The notes under the pieces were generated by a model. The model made no database searches and had not been told where the DNA came from. It saw only the letters and a list, made by a program, of their open reading frames with translations. 64,000 bases of DNA from assembly GCA_037074705.1 (NCBI GenBank), contig CM073591.1, forward strand, positions 7,873,587 through 7,937,586, in the 5' to 3' direction. Of the stretch, positions 22,872-34,249 are shown one piece after another. This stretch comes from Zhengitettix transpicula. Taxonomy: Eukaryota; Arthropoda; Insecta; Orthoptera; Tetrigidae. Made by a program: the position numbers and the translations under genes. Position 1 is the first letter of the stretch. Each line of letters opens with the position of its first letter.

Positions 22872-23045
22872 TTTTAGGTTACCAGGCTACATGAGGGTAA
22901 TCCACATGGTAGCAACTCCCCTTTAATAGCATTGAAAAGGGAAATGTAGAGGAAGATTGCCAACGGATAACTAGGGCCACCGGGCTGTGGTTTAAGGATC
23001 CTAACCGACATTCGCCTTAAAGTGATGCAGGGAAAACATTAGAAA
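22872..23045 (-). mobile_element. Retroposon fragment (3' part), minus strand
   Basis: GGCTACATGAGGGTAATCCA, then the family text as far as CCTGTATCAAATTGG. Only the tail third of the 0.55-kb family is present, as expected for a 5'-truncated copy. Confidence 0.75.
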
Positions 23046-23065
23046 AACCTGTATCAAATTGGTCT

Positions 23066-23155
23066 CGCCGGATCGTCACGCTGCGAGAGCCAGTCAGTGT
23101 TGTGGCGGACTGTTGACTGAGCGCTGATTGGCTCTCGCAGCGTCATGATCTGGCG
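23066..23155. repeat. Imperfect palindrome with ~31-bp arms
   Basis: The left arm 23066-23096 (with CGCTGCGAGAGCCAGTCAG) is the near reverse complement of 23124-23155 (with CTGATTGGCTCTCGCAGCG). The loop is about 27 bp. It sits between two head-less retroposon copies in opposite orientation. Confidence 0.8.
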
Positions 23156-23173
23156 GACGGTATTTATAACATG

Positions 23174-23683
23174 AAGGAGGCAGAAACTTGTAGGAGAGAT
23201 ACGAAGGGACTACCTTTGGGTATGCCTTTTCCTCTCCGTTTTTGAACTAAAGTTGCCACAAGCCGAGGCACCTAGGCCTGTTTTGAAAGGTGTATGTTCC
23301 GGGGTCACAGACCTTGGGCATACGGTAAGAGTTGTTCGCTATTCCCATTGGAATAGTCGGCCAGCTGCCTCCTAAACTGGTCGAGGCACGGAGAAGGGAA
23401 TGTTGCGTCCCCACAGTAAACTCCTCTCCCGCTATCGGAAGGGTGTGGGACAAGTACCCAATGCCCGAACTACCCGATGCAGGTTTTTCTAGGGTTTTCC
23501 CTGCATTTCTTTAGGCGAATGCCGGGTAGGATCCTTAAACCATAGCCCGGGGGCCACTAGTTAACCCTTGGCTACCTTCCTCTACCCTTCCGCATCCCCC
23601 CTTTCAAATCCCTTCCTATGCTATTAAAGGGGAGTTGCCCAATGTGGATTACCCTCATGTAGCCTGTTGCCCTAGAAAAAATA
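23174..23683 (+). mobile_element. Retroposon copy, 5'-truncated
   Basis: Begins within the head at AGGCAGAAACTTGTAGG, contains CGGCCAGCTGCCTCCTAAAC, and ends TAGCCTGTTGCCCTAGAAAAAA. The hairpin head is missing. Confidence 0.8.
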
Positions 23684-23697
23684 GGTTCCGACACTTC

Positions 23698-24173
23698 ATC
23701 ACCTGGGTCTGCGAGAGGATTCTCACGCAGGTAACCTTCGAGGGATATTCTCTCGCAGGCAGAACCTTGTAGGGGAGATACGAAGGGGCTACCTTTGGGG
23801 ATGCCTTTTACGGTAAGAGTTGTTCGCTATTCCCATTGGAATAGTCGGCCAGCTGCCTTCTTAACTGGTCAAGGTACGGCGAGGGGAAAGTTGCGATCCC
23901 ACAGAAAACTCTTCTCGCGCTTTTGGAAGGATGGGGACATGTATCGCAATGCCCGACCTACCTGATGCAGGTTTTTTAAGGGTTTGCCCTGCATAACTTT
24001 TAGGCGAATTGCCGAGTTGGATCCTTATAGTATAGCCCGGGGCCCCCTAGTTAACTCTTGGCTACCTTCCTCTACCCTTCCGCATCCCCCCTTTAAAATC
24101 CCTTCCTATGCTATTAAAGGGGAGTTGCCCAATGTGGATCACCCTCATGTAGCCTGTTGCCCTTGAAAAAAAT
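23698..24173 (+). mobile_element. Retroposon copy with 14-bp target-site duplication and internal deletion
   Basis: GGTTCCGACACTTC (23684-23697) and GGTTCTGACACTTC (24174-24187) flank it, 13 of 14 identical. It keeps the head (CTGGGTCTGCGAGAGG) and A-tail but jumps from GGGGATGCC to TTTTACGGTAAGAG, losing the ~90 bp with CCGAGGCCTGTTTTG seen elsewhere. It directly follows the previous copy, so the target was that copy's A-rich 3' flank. Confidence 0.85.
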
Positions 24174-24187
24174 GGTTCTGACACTTC

Positions 24188-24878
24188 GCCTAGAAGATGA
24201 CGACAGAGATTTCAGTCGTCAGCGTTTAAATATGCTACAGCGGAGAACTGTTTATCGAAGGCCAAATAATAATAATCGGCAGAAGTCAACCCTGAAGACT
24301 TATTATTCCGGATGAATATTTAGAAAGTCACCCCCGTGGTAGAGGAATGGGATCACACACAGAGAAATCTACTTGCTGCCGCTGGAAGAAGAAGCGAGGG
24401 AGCAGAATTCGCTTGTTTCCAATAAGTCACAGCCAGCGCGCCCTCTGTGTATATATACGACTTCAAGTAGGAGATGTATTCGCAAGTTCCTCTCCATGCT
24501 CGGGCATACAAATCACCCAATTTCCTCTCCTTCCCTTGTGTCGCCGATCTGCCTCGCACGAGACGAGATGCACCGCGGAGGATAACGTCCGGGCGGATGG
24601 CGCGAGGTCTCTCTAATATCGTTACTGATAAACGCCTACTCGTAACCTTAAAATACCTCGGTCGTCGGTCCTAGAATCAATACCAGTACCTTCAAAAGAA
24701 GAAAACAACTACATAATAAAAATAATTGGAAGCAACTATCTGGAGGCCCTGACTCTAACTGTTTATGACGTCACGCCAGGTACAACATTGACGAGGTTTT
24801 CTCTCCAATGTATCACAAATGTTTAATATCTTTCTTTAAAGCAGCTCGGATTTACTAATTAACGATAAGCTGCCCCAC
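24188..24878. other. Unassigned, mostly single-copy
   Basis: Several short overlapping frames on both strands at 24347-24674 show no domains. One TGACGTCA lies at 24766. No gene called. Confidence 0.45.
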
Positions 24879-24926
24879 CCCCACGTTGGGCGCCATTAAT
24901 TGGAATGTTTAATTAATACCTCGTAG

Positions 24927-24975
<49 letters not shown>

Positions 24976-25048
24976 ACGGACGAAGAAGCCATAATAATGA
25001 CCCCACGTTGGGCGCCATTAATTGGGATGTTTAATTAATACCCCGTAG

Positions 25049-25088
<40 letters not shown>
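24879..25088 (-). repeat. Two tandem primer-binding-site units with (AT)n
   Basis: CCCCACGTTGGGCGCCA occurs at 24879-24895 and 25001-25017, each followed by TTAATTGGNATGTTTAATTA, CGTAGTCTGAT and an (AT)n tract (24931-24972 and 25052-25088). The unit is ~122 bp. On the minus strand each is an LTR-edge-like AT-rich stretch followed by a tRNA-Lys primer-binding site. Confidence 0.8.
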
Positions 25089-25091
<3 letters not shown>

Positions 25092-25616
25092 AATAACAAA
25101 TATAGTAACCATTAATTTTAAACAAACAAATTATCATTTATTAAAACACTTTTCAATTGCACAACTAATGAAATTTTATCAAATCAAATCCTCTATCTCT
25201 CCTCTGTAACTGACTGTCTCGTCTTTATCTGCTCTCTTATTTATATTGTGGCTCCCGGATATTCCCTTGTTTTCAGTTGTTTTGAAATTACATGTTCGCC
25301 ATAAAAAAAACCCCATCCGTTACCTTTCTTCCGCTCCGAGAGCCACTTAAGCAATTACAATAAGCATCTCCTTTTAGTATAATTGCCTCGTCCATCTGTT
25401 ATGAGGACTTTCAGGGTTCCGTCGGTCACACAATTTGCCCTAAGAGCTGCCAAAATTGCTCGAATTATCTGTCCTTTCCTCCTCCCTAAAAAGTCCACTT
25501 CCCCTAATTTTATCATTATTTTTAATCTGTACCAACCACTCAAGGAACCCCAGTCTCAGTTTGTAAACAACTCTGATAAATATGAACCGAAAACATGTGC
25601 TTCTTTACGGGTTATT

Positions 25617-25619
<3 letters not shown>
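25089..25619 (-). mobile_element. Solo LTR-like element, 531 bp
   Basis: On the minus strand it starts TGTAATAACCCG and ends TTATTACA, an 8-bp terminal inverted match (TGTAATAA/TTATTACA) with TG...CA ends as in LTRs. It is bounded by (AT)n on both sides and lies beside primer-binding-site units. It is related to 10163-11090. No coding region follows. Confidence 0.7.
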
Positions 25620-25682
<63 letters not shown>

Positions 25683-25850
25683 AACATCCCAAACTGCCAT
25701 CATGTAACACTCCACCTCTGTGAACATGTAACATTCCAGCAGTTGAAAATGGGAAGTCCAGATAGATCGTTCACCAACCGAGCTATACCTCCGTTAGCTC
25801 ACATGGCTACTTACCTAGAGGATAAAGGAAGAATTAAGAACAGGAAATAG
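25620..25850 (+). repeat. (AT)n tract followed by LTR-start-like sequence
   Basis: A 60-base AT tract (25620-25679) is followed by TGTAACATCCC, then ATGTAACACTCC and ATGTAACATTCC at ~20-25-bp intervals. The TGTAACRTCCC start is also seen after the (AT)n tract at 48101. CCAACCGAGCTATACCTCC near 25777 resembles the reverse complement of a tRNA A-box region but has no matching B box at proper spacing. Confidence 0.5.
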
Positions 25851-26382
25851 GAAAGTCGGTAACGTGAGGGTTCGGGTTCAACTAATTGAACCTAGGCGTA
25901 GTGGTTGGTGGTTCGCTGCACTTCAGTCAAATAAGAGTTGATGAAGAATAAAGAGATTTAATAGTTAGAAATAAAATGAAGGAAGACAAACTGGCGGATA
26001 GCACCAGGAGCCACCGACCCGTCTGGAGGTTGGATCACGACTGTCGTTCCCAAGAAGCTCTGAACAATTCGAAGACTCCTTTCCCCCTCCCTGATGATTT
26101 TAAGTCTCCAATGAGAAGAGCTCTTACAGGGTGGAAGATTTCTGCTGCCGTGTGCATGTCTGCATAAGGCACTTAAAATGCTGACTTCTAGACGCAGCGT
26201 TTTCACAGCTGCCTAGGCGGAAGGGGTGAAGATTTATGTTGTCGTTGTGTTTCGTTACTCACTATATCTAAAGTGATGTCTTTAACTGCATCAGCGTTCC
26301 TGCAGCTGCGCCCTCTTAGGTCCGCTATGCTGAAGAGACGTTATGATAAGAGGACACGTGTAGACTATTATATTACAATATG
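25851..26382. other. Unassigned
   Basis: Short frames only; no gene or repeat recognised apart from GGGTTCGGGTTCAACTAATT near 25869, a weak tRNA B-box-like word. Confidence 0.4.
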
Positions 26383-26500
26383 TTACGGACGAAGGGACCA
26401 TAATAATAACCCCACGTTGGGCGCCATTAATTGGGATGTTTAATTAATACCTCGAAGTCTGATATATATACGCTACGGACAAAGAGGCCATAATAATGGA
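26383..26500 (-). repeat. Primer-binding-site unit, third copy of the 24.9-kb type
   Basis: TGTTACGGACGAAG, CCATAATAATAACC, CCCCACGTTGGGCGCCA (26410-26426) and TTAATTGGGATGTTTAATTA match the 24879-25088 units. The next unit starts (GCTACGGACAAAGAGGCC) and then leaves the repeat. Confidence 0.75.
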
Positions 26501-26559
26501 GCGGCAGAATTCCTGGAGGGCCCTCAACAAACCCGATACGATTTTCTTTGTAATTTCAT

Positions 26560-26700
26560 AAAGGAGTTGGATCCTTAAGTTATTGTCAACTGGATACAGT
26601 GTTGCCACATACGTGCTTCCCCTTTTAATCCATTCAGATGGTATTTAATGAGAAGCAGCCCTCATGTAGGCCGCCAAAAATGAAGGGAAGGAAATAGAAC
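26560..26700 (+). mobile_element. Strongly diverged retroposon tail
   Basis: GGAGTTGGATCCTTAAG, TTGCCACATACG and GCCCTCATGTAGGCCGCCA keep the order and spacing of words at the 3' end of the 0.55-kb retroposon family, followed by a short A-run. It is much older than the other copies. Confidence 0.5.
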
Positions 26701-27773
26701 GTTTAGGCTGACATCTTCAGTAAAACCTATGACGTCGTAGCAGTAAAGCGCTAAACGTCGTGTAACAACCGCTTCGATTGGATTATTCATCATTTTAAAA
26801 ATAGAATGGAGGCGGTTGGGCATGGGAAGGGGGGGGCGGAAGAGATAATAAAAGGTGGTGGTGAAGAGAGGAGGAGGCGACGGCGATGGCACAAAGCACC
26901 GTGACGTCACACAGCAGCTTGCGTGCTACGCGGAGAAAATGAAATTACCTAGAGTAATCGTAGCGGAATTTAATAATGTTGAGGACGACGGGCGACGAGA
27001 ACCGAACGTTCATACCCTCTTCTTTTTGTAAAAAAAAAGATATTTTCTTTTCGAAGATAATTTTTTTCTTGCACAGGGACAAGTTTTTTTGTGCAATATC
27101 GGCTCGCAACTATTCTCGTCGGCGCTGTCGTCGCCGGAATTAATTTGCACTCGTCAATCGGCTCGCCCTTAATTACGCGCCACCTTCCAGCTAGGGAGTG
27201 CGGCTATATATATATAGGGTACAAGTACGCGCGAGGAAGATCTGTGTGGGAAACCGTCACGTGGTCTCCCCTTCGAGAGCCACTGTTGACAAAGTTAAAG
27301 CTTCTCGATTACAAAATCCTCTGGGTCTTCGGCGGTGGTGGTGGAGGAACGAATCTCTTAAAGTTCCCCCCCCCCCAACATCTGCCGTGCGCAGTGAGTG
27401 GGTTGGGAGAGAAAGCGTCGCGCATTATGCAAACGATTTCACGTCGCGTTTCGTTCCAGTCTCGGCAGAAGTCAGTCCGTAGAAGATTTCGCATAAAAAG
27501 AAAGAAGAAGAAGAAGTCGGATTGACACGTTGCGGATGTGATTCTCTGGTACTCAAGAGACGTGTCGGGCTCGGTTCCGGGTTCTCTTACCGTCAGATGA
27601 ACACAGTTCCCTGCTTACGTACTCGAGAGAAAGGACTGACTGAGGGTGGATCCAGGTAGCTGCAGACCCTGCGGAACAAATCGCGTTGTCCTTTCCGCTA
27701 TTAACTCCGTAATTTCTTGCAGATGTTTCGATGCATTTGACAAGGATTACGCAAGACTTTACAAGGTAAACGA
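26701..27773. other. Unassigned; one non-repetitive CpG-containing block
   Basis: 27090-27200 is non-repetitive with CpGs and homeodomain-like TTAATT words (GGAATTAATTTGCACTCG, CCCTTAATTACGCGCC). A plus frame at 27091-27525 spans it but contains poly-G and poly-K stretches and no domain. One TGACGTCA lies at 26902. No gene called. Confidence 0.4.
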
Positions 27774-27922
27774 TACCGGAAGGAGGATTTTCTCGCAGGT
27801 GAATCTTCCCAGACAGCTCTGGCGGGGGCTACCTTTGGGGATGCCTTCACATCTCTCTCGTTATTTGAACTAAGGTTCGCAAATGCAGAGGCACCTCGGT
27901 CTGTCCTGAGAGGTGTATGTTC
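27774..27922 (+). mobile_element. Retroposon head fragment, variant subfamily
   Basis: TTTTCTCGCAGGTGAATC, GGGGGCTACCTTTGGGGATG and GAGGTGTATGTTC match the head half of the 0.55-kb family. The GGTGAATCTTCCCAGACAGC variant parallels the minus-strand copy ending near 56100, suggesting a subfamily. Confidence 0.65.
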
Positions 27923-28004
27923 TTTCCAATTTGTTTACTTTCGGGATTTCAGTAATCGTGGTAATTTTGCTATAACGAAGCTCGAATTTATTTATCACGG
28001 ACAG

Positions 28005-28140
28005 CCTTACCACCCCACGTTGGGCGCCAATTAATTCTGGTACACACTTGATACGCGCTCTTACAACATCTCTAAGATATAACGATGACAATGAGTTAAG
28101 GATTAAATAAATATGAGAAATTGTGTTGTCGTACAATTAT
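28005..28140 (-). mobile_element. LTR-edge and primer-binding-site fragment
   Basis: CCCCACGTTGGGCGCCA at 28013-28029 is the reverse complement of a tRNA-Lys primer-binding site, flanked by AATTAATTCTGGTACACAC. The flank differs from the 3-kb and 25-kb types, indicating a separate element family. Confidence 0.6.
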
Positions 28141-29022
28141 TATATTTAAAAATATCTTTCGACAAACCTTTGAACCGCTTACTGTGATTTTAAAAGGAGA
28201 TAAAATTGAAATAAAAATAAATAGTCAAGAAAATGTAGAACCAGATCTGAAATAATTTAAGCTGTATTTAAACCAATATGGCGGCCGCGGTGTGACGTCA
28301 CGTCATGTAAAGTAATCGTCCAGAACGCCCAAATAGTCATCCAACTGCCTTTTTTTGATATTTTCAAGTTTAACCACACTTTTTTTTTACTTCAAAACAT
28401 TAAGCAATATGCCAAATAATAATTTTAAAGCATGTTATTAATATAAAAACTTGTAGTACATGTTCTCATTTTACGTCCAGTTTATTTTGAAGTGAAATTC
28501 TTTTCCCACGACCAATTAACTGCCAAAGTTCTTCGCTCTTCCGCAGCGTTGCCGATTGGTAAATGTTTGCCCGACGCTAATTACAAAAAAATAAATAAAG
28601 AGCTGACGGTTACAATCTGTAATTCATATTATCTGCACAGGTCGTTACGTGTGTGGACTCGTACAAAGCTTAATTACGTCCGCTACTACTCAATTCTAAT
28701 TAAAAAATTATTAGTTGTTGTTTTTTTTGTGAGTTTGATGGACTTTAATAGCCACGGGGGACGGGGGGAATAAAATAAAAAACCTTTAAAGTTTGCAACC
28801 CGCTACACAGCCGTGCGCGGTGTGTTGCCGTACAACTAGGCGTAATGGACAGTGTCGTAACCATGGCTACGACGATGCTCGGTGGAAATGAACACTGCCG
28901 TATTTGTGATAACTATTTTATGTATCGTTTTAAAGTATCTATTTGTTTAAAATAACTTCGTACAATATATATATATGTTGTAGCCGCTCCGCTACCCTCC
29001 TTTCGTTTTTTCGTTGATTATT
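28141..29022. other. Unassigned, AT-rich
   Basis: No gene recognised. AATATGGCGGCCGCGG and a TGACGTCA (28293) form a small CpG-rich spot in AT-rich surroundings. A short (AT)n is at about 28966-28976. Confidence 0.45.
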
Positions 29023-29309
29023 CATGTTGGGGCGCCAGGTAATTTTTGGGATAAAATCATCAAAACAACTTTTTAATCTTTCATAATTTTATTTAATCGA
29101 ACATGAGACGTAGGTCACTTTCAGGGCGTGGTTTATCAATTATTTGGAGCACGTCCATCTTCGGTCGAGTCCAGCCTGGAACTGACCATCACGCTTCTCG
29201 CCCTGGCCGGCCCAAAACAACATTGCACTTCCGGCACCTGCATAAACACAACCACCGCAGCCACCCGCGCCAAGGGCGCTCAACCGTACCTCGCAACAAT
29301 CATGTTACA
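29023..29309 (-). mobile_element. LTR-like element with divergent primer-binding site
   Basis: On the minus strand TGTAACATGATTGTTGCG opens the element at 29309, and AAAATTACC is directly followed by TGGCGCCCCAACATG (29037 down to 29023), a primer-binding-site-like word differing from the Lys type after TGGCGCCC. The LTR would be about 272 bp. No coding sequence follows. Confidence 0.55.
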
Positions 29310-29435
29310 TTATATATATATCGAGACCGGTTCCCGGTTTTTCTGACTCTCCGTCAGGTATTTTTGTAATTTATAATTTGATTTCTTAATTCGTCTGTTT
29401 TATTTTCTCGATTATTTACAATATATATATATATA

Positions 29436-30218
29436 CTAGCTGGGTGCCGGCGTTGTCCGAGATGTCATTTATCTATAACCCCCGATATGACTCCAATTTC
29501 GGCTGCTTTTGCTCAATTTTTATGTAACGCTACTCGAACCCTAATCATTATAATTAACTCTGAATAATATTTTCTTCAACGCAAATATCTGCCGTGTTTG
29601 CATGTTCCAAAATTTGCACCCCCCTACCCCCTGCATCTGAGGGGGGTAAATGCCCAATTTGAATGTCGTAACTAAACACAGTGACTTCCATAACCTTTGA
29701 TTTGACTCCAATCTCGGTTGTATTCTCGTTATTTTACTGTAAAGCATCTCCACCCCCAAACCCGAAGGGTGTCCTTTTCACAGGGCGTAGGGGGGATGAA
29801 AATTGTATTCAGATAACATTGGTAGAAACACTATCAATATCTTTGACCCCTAAAAATATTTATCCGACTCAAATATCGGCTGTTTTAGTATGTTTAAATA
29901 TTTCCACCCCCGCTTCTGGGGGTGGAAGACGCGTCTCACCCCGACAGTGTTTGTTTCCTGGTCGCAAAGACACACGTGTACGAAATTGCTCGACTGGTGT
30001 AGATTTGTATTTTATTTAGAAAATGTTTGTATGCGAAATAGAAAAGGGCTGTTTTTAGGGTTTTCCCGGAAATTATTCGTTTTTTTCTCGCCTTTTAAAC
30101 CTTCCCTGGACCTTCACGAACATTTCAAGACTAAGATAAGATAAATCCGTTCAGCCGTTCTCGAGTTTTAGTGAGACTAACGAACAGCAATTCATTTTTA
30201 TATATATAGATAGATAGA
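29436..30218 (-). mobile_element. Helitron/HINE-like non-autonomous element, 0.78 kb
   Basis: The minus-strand 3' end is GGACAACGCCGGCACCCAG then CTAG and T (29436-29439). The 5' end is TC near 30218 followed by TATC repeats and TATATATAAAAATGAATTGC. Inside, TTCGTTAGTCTCACTAAAAC, CTCGAGAACGGCTGAACGG and GGTGAGACGCGTCTTCC match other copies or the 5' region style of invertebrate Helitron-type elements. One and a half core units are present. No Rep/helicase. Confidence 0.65.
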
Positions 30219-32104
30219 TTACGTGTGTAGATGTTCTTAAATAAATTTTTGTTTTAATTTTATTTTTCTCTCTAATTACTTGTTTAATTTCTCTTGGTAA
30301 GTGGTCAGTGTTAGACTGTTAGCCGGTTTTTATATAGTTTAAATGCTGAACTTGTTCCGTACTTGTCCCTGTAGTGTGAGATACTTTACGTATTTCCCTC
30401 TCCCCCTCCCTACCTCTTATACAGGACATCTATTTGGCGTCGTGTGTGTGTGTGTGAGTGTTTTTTCTTTTTTTCCCACTCCTCCCGTCGTCCTCTCTCT
30501 TCCCGGGACGTATCGTAAACATGTGCAATTAAGCGTCAGTGAACCCTGGAGACTTCCCCCGAGAGCGCTTTATGGGACTGGTGTATCAACCAACTTTACT
30601 ACAACTTACACTGTGTGTGAGTGTGTGTGTGTGTGTGTGAGAGAGTTTTCAGGGCAAGTGTAAAGCTGGAAAATAAATTTTTCCGTCCTCAGAAGAAGGA
30701 GGGGGGAAAAAAGGTTGCGGTGTGTTTGTCTCAGAAGAAAAAATCTCGAGTGTTTGCAGCTTCCATTTAATTTCTCATCCCTTACGTATGTTTGGTTTCT
30801 TTTAACATGATAGTTAAAAAAAAAATAACATAGATAAAAATCAGGGTAGATTTTCCAAGCAAGACGATAGACACTAGAAACAAAAATCTTATTAATATTC
30901 TCCTCTCTCTCCCTCTCTCTCTTTTTTTCCAACCAACACATCTTTGTTGTTGTTGTTGTTGTTTTTCCACGCCCTCACAGCGCCACTTCGTCTATTTTTG
31001 TATGCGTCACGAAACATTGTAGGAGGATAAAACACATGAAAATCCATTTAACAAAAATTGGGAGAATTTACATAAAGATAAATAAATTTATGTAAATTGA
31101 ATTGGAGAGTGCCGGAGGGGGGAGGTGGGGGGGGAGGGGAGTAAGGGGGGGGGAGAAACAAAACAACAAGGCGAATGAAGCAATATGTGGAAACAGTTGA
31201 ATGTTGTGAGGCGGTTTTCCTCTCTTGAAGTTCGTTTATTTCACCCCCCCTCACCACCCCCCACCACCACCGTCTGGTCTTTCGTCGAATTGTTTACATT
31301 ACCAGAATGTTAATGTTTGTATTCATCTTCTTATTATTATTGTTAACAGAATAAGTAAAATATATTCCTTCGTTTTCCTTTTAAAAATACAAAGTATCTG
31401 TTGTTTTAAATTAATTTATCTCATAAATTATTCTACGATTTCTTTTTTTTGGTATTGAAGGGGTTGTTGCCAGGCAAACAGTGGTCACGTCATCAGGGAG
31501 CCTTGTAGGAAACTCCACACATACAACAACACGATTATGAAAGGCCGCTCAACGGAACCGTCAAACACCAGAGAGTGTCCGCTGGGAAAAATCTCCACAC
31601 AATTTGCTACCATCACTGGTCAGTGTAAGATGGCGGCCAGGCGGCCATTTTGAATAGGGAAAAGACGACGCGGACTCAAAATGGCTTCCAAAGGGGTAAT
31701 TTTTTTTTTAAAAAAAATAAATGATGCTGTGTAGGGGCGGGTTAAACGTGTCGCCGCCATGACAGTCAACTGTTCTCTACTCCGCCCTGAGTGGCTGAAA
31801 AGAACCCCCAAAATATATATATTAATATAAATGTAATTAAATTTAAGAATAATGAATTTGACAATAAACCAATAGGATGATTGTGAGGGGCAAATAGCAA
31901 AGAAACTATTTTTACTAATTTCCTGTAATATTTAATTTTAAAAATATTATCTGTGTAATTAGGGAAGTCACCCTAAAGGTAAAGTACAATATTTATTTCA
32001 AAATTAATTTTTTTTTATTCCTACAGCATCCCCTATTTTTTTTACAGTGTATATAATCATCCCTTACGAACAGAATTTCTGTCCCCCACTTGTCTGAAAC
32101 TAGT
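30219..32104. other. Unassigned, with several simple repeats
   Basis: (GT)n at about 30440-30456 and 30611-30640, (CT)n near 30903-30922, (TTG)n at 30944-30963, and a G-rich then C-rich pair at 31115-31160 and 31241-31270. Open frames here are short or follow these tracts. No gene called. Confidence 0.5.
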
Positions 32105-33000
32105 GGAGTGTGCGGTTCGTCCGCTTTCTTGCGAGTAGTATCCAGAACATTGGCGTGCCCTCTTTCACCCCGTAATGTGGCACCCACCTGATTAACTGTA
32201 CTGTGACGTTAACTGGGTGAGAATTGCTTGGATTGGGTGAATTATGGGATGCTGCGGCTACTTGCGAGTAGTATCCATAATATTGGCGTGCCCTCTTTCA
32301 CCCCGTAATGTGGCATCCACCTGATTAACTGTACTTTCACGTTGACTGTGTGTAAGTTTCCTGGATTGGGTTGATTATGGGATTCTGCGGCTTCTTGCGA
32401 GTAGTATCCAGAATATTGACGTGCCCTCTTTGACCCCGTAATAAGGCATCCACCTGATTTACTGTACTGTGACGTTAACTGGGTGAGCATTGCCTGGATT
32501 GGGTGCATTATGGGATTCTGCGGCTTCTTGCGAGTAGTATCCACAATATTGGCGTGCCATCTTTCACCCCGTAATGTGGCATCCACCTGATTAACTGTAC
32601 TGTCACGTTAACTGTGTGTACGTTGCCAGGATTGGGTACATTATGGCATGCTCTGGTCCTTGCGGGTAGTATCCAGGATATTGGCGTGCCCTCTTTCACC
32701 ACGTAATTCTACTTGCGCTACCAACCTGAATAACTGTACTGTCACGTTAACTGTGTGTACGTTGCCAGGATTTGGTGCATTATAGCATTCTGCGGCTTCT
32801 TGCGAGTAGTATCCAGAATATTGACGTGCCCTCTTTGACCCCGTAATAAGGCATCCACCTGATTTACTGTACTGTGACGTTAACTGTGTGAGCATTGCCT
32901 GGATTGGGTGCATTATGGGATACTGCGGCTTCTTGCGAGTAGTATCCAGAATATTGGCGCGCCCTTTTTCAGCACGTTATCGAGCTTCCTCACCTTACTA
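32105..33000 (-). repeat. Tandem array of seven ~133-bp units
   Basis: TTGCGAGTAGTATCCAGAAT-type words recur near 32129, 32261, 32395, 32528, 32659, 32797 and 32932. Each is followed by GGCGTGCCCTCTTTCACC, CACCTGATTAACTGTACTGT and GGATTGGGTGCATTATGGGA. Minus-strand frames (e.g. 32242-32586, 32641-32913) read repeated peptides such as GERGHANILDTTRK, but frames break between units, so coding constraint is doubtful. Class unknown. Confidence 0.85.
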
Positions 33001-34064
33001 ACTGTACAGCAGCATCTTGCGTTTTGAACGCCTTGTGGATGGTTCGTTTCCCTACCCCCCACAGTATCTCGTCAAGTGCAGCGGCCATCTTGTCGAAGAC
33101 ATGACAGGGCCAATTCAAGGTGGAAACGGGGAGGAGGAGGCGGGGTTGAAATAAGGTCTGGGAAAAATGTTGTATCTATGAAATGTGACGTCATCAACCG
33201 CAAACAGGTGAAGCGTGTGACGTAATAAGACAGTTGCCGCACCGAATTATTTTTCAGAGAAATTGATTTTCGTACAGTTGGTCTACATGCTTCAGTCTGT
33301 GGCCGTGACGTCATCACTTATGAAGGACGCGTAGACGCGGCGGAAGCAGCGCCACGACCACGACGACGTATGTAAATCCTCGCGCTACTTAGTGCAAGAG
33401 TCGCACCTCATCAACGACGCTTGCTTTAGTAGAACAATGGCCTCGGTCGCGTCGCAGGGGTGGCGGGGGCGGGGGCGGAGCTTTTGTGTGCTAAGATCGT
33501 CGTCGTCGTCGTCGGCGTCTGCGCTCCTCGTTTTCTTTTCCCAGAGATATGCAAAGTGTTTTCTCTCTAAACGACGAAATCTCTGGTGTTACTTGTCTCT
33601 TGGAGCTAGGCCAAGGACGGAGCCAGACAAGGCTGACGTTTTCTTTCTCTTATTCCGCTTTTCAACCCCCCCGCGGCTTTATTTATAGAGTAAACACGGT
33701 TACTTATCTTAGAGGTAGAGGTGGGGTAGGGGGGGATTAAGAACGTGATCGCTGGTTGTTTAATTATCCTTGGCGATATTAAGGACAACGAGGTAATTCT
33801 CCCTCAGAGAAACCAGGGGGAAGAGAAATTGTATCGCTGTCATGTTGGCTGCACTGCACAGGTTTTACAACCTTTTATAAACGACATCGTAAATAATATC
33901 ATCATCAGTTGAGGGATCATTTCTAGTTTTTTTTTATCTCCGCCATTTTAGGTTCGTTTACAGAGCTCGAGACTGGTTCGAATACAGAGAAGGTTCTTAG
34001 TGATACCAAAAATTGTTAGTCTCCAACACCGGTGAAAAAAAAATACGGTCACGGGCGGAGAAAC
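33001..34064. other. Unassigned CpG-containing segment with two TGACGTCA
   Basis: TGACGTCA at 33186 and 33306, (TCG)n at 33498-33516, and CGACGACG-type words. Overlapping short frames on both strands (33392-33788) show no domain. It may be regulatory or near a promoter, but nothing in it defines a gene. Confidence 0.4.
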
Positions 34065-34130
34065 GATTATTGGCGTGCCCTCTTTCACCACGTGACTCAC
34101 TGTGCTGCAACGTCGCCGTCAATGGCTGGG
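34065..34130 (-). repeat. Stray fragment of the 133-bp repeat
   Basis: TATTGGCGTGCCCTCTTTCA followed by CCACGTGACTCACTGTGCTG repeats the core of the 32.1-33.0 kb unit about 1 kb beyond that array. Confidence 0.7.
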
Positions 34131-34249
34131 CTCTTCACCGTGCGTGGCTTGGAATCCGATTCGTGTCTGTCACGACGTTGACTTTGTCCATGGAGACTCA
34201 TAGGGTGGGCATTTTCTCGTGTTCCTTTCTTCCTACCCCGTTTTAAGTT

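Noticed and set aside
25765..25810. tRNA or tRNA-derived SINE on the minus strand
   Set aside because: An A-box-like GGTATAGCTCGGTTGG is present, but no B box or tRNA fold at the correct distance was found.
30606..30970. Overlapping minus frames of 111 and 62 codons
   Set aside because: Both read through (GT)n, (CT)n and (TTG)n tracts, producing His-Thr, Arg-Glu and poly-Gln runs; not genes.
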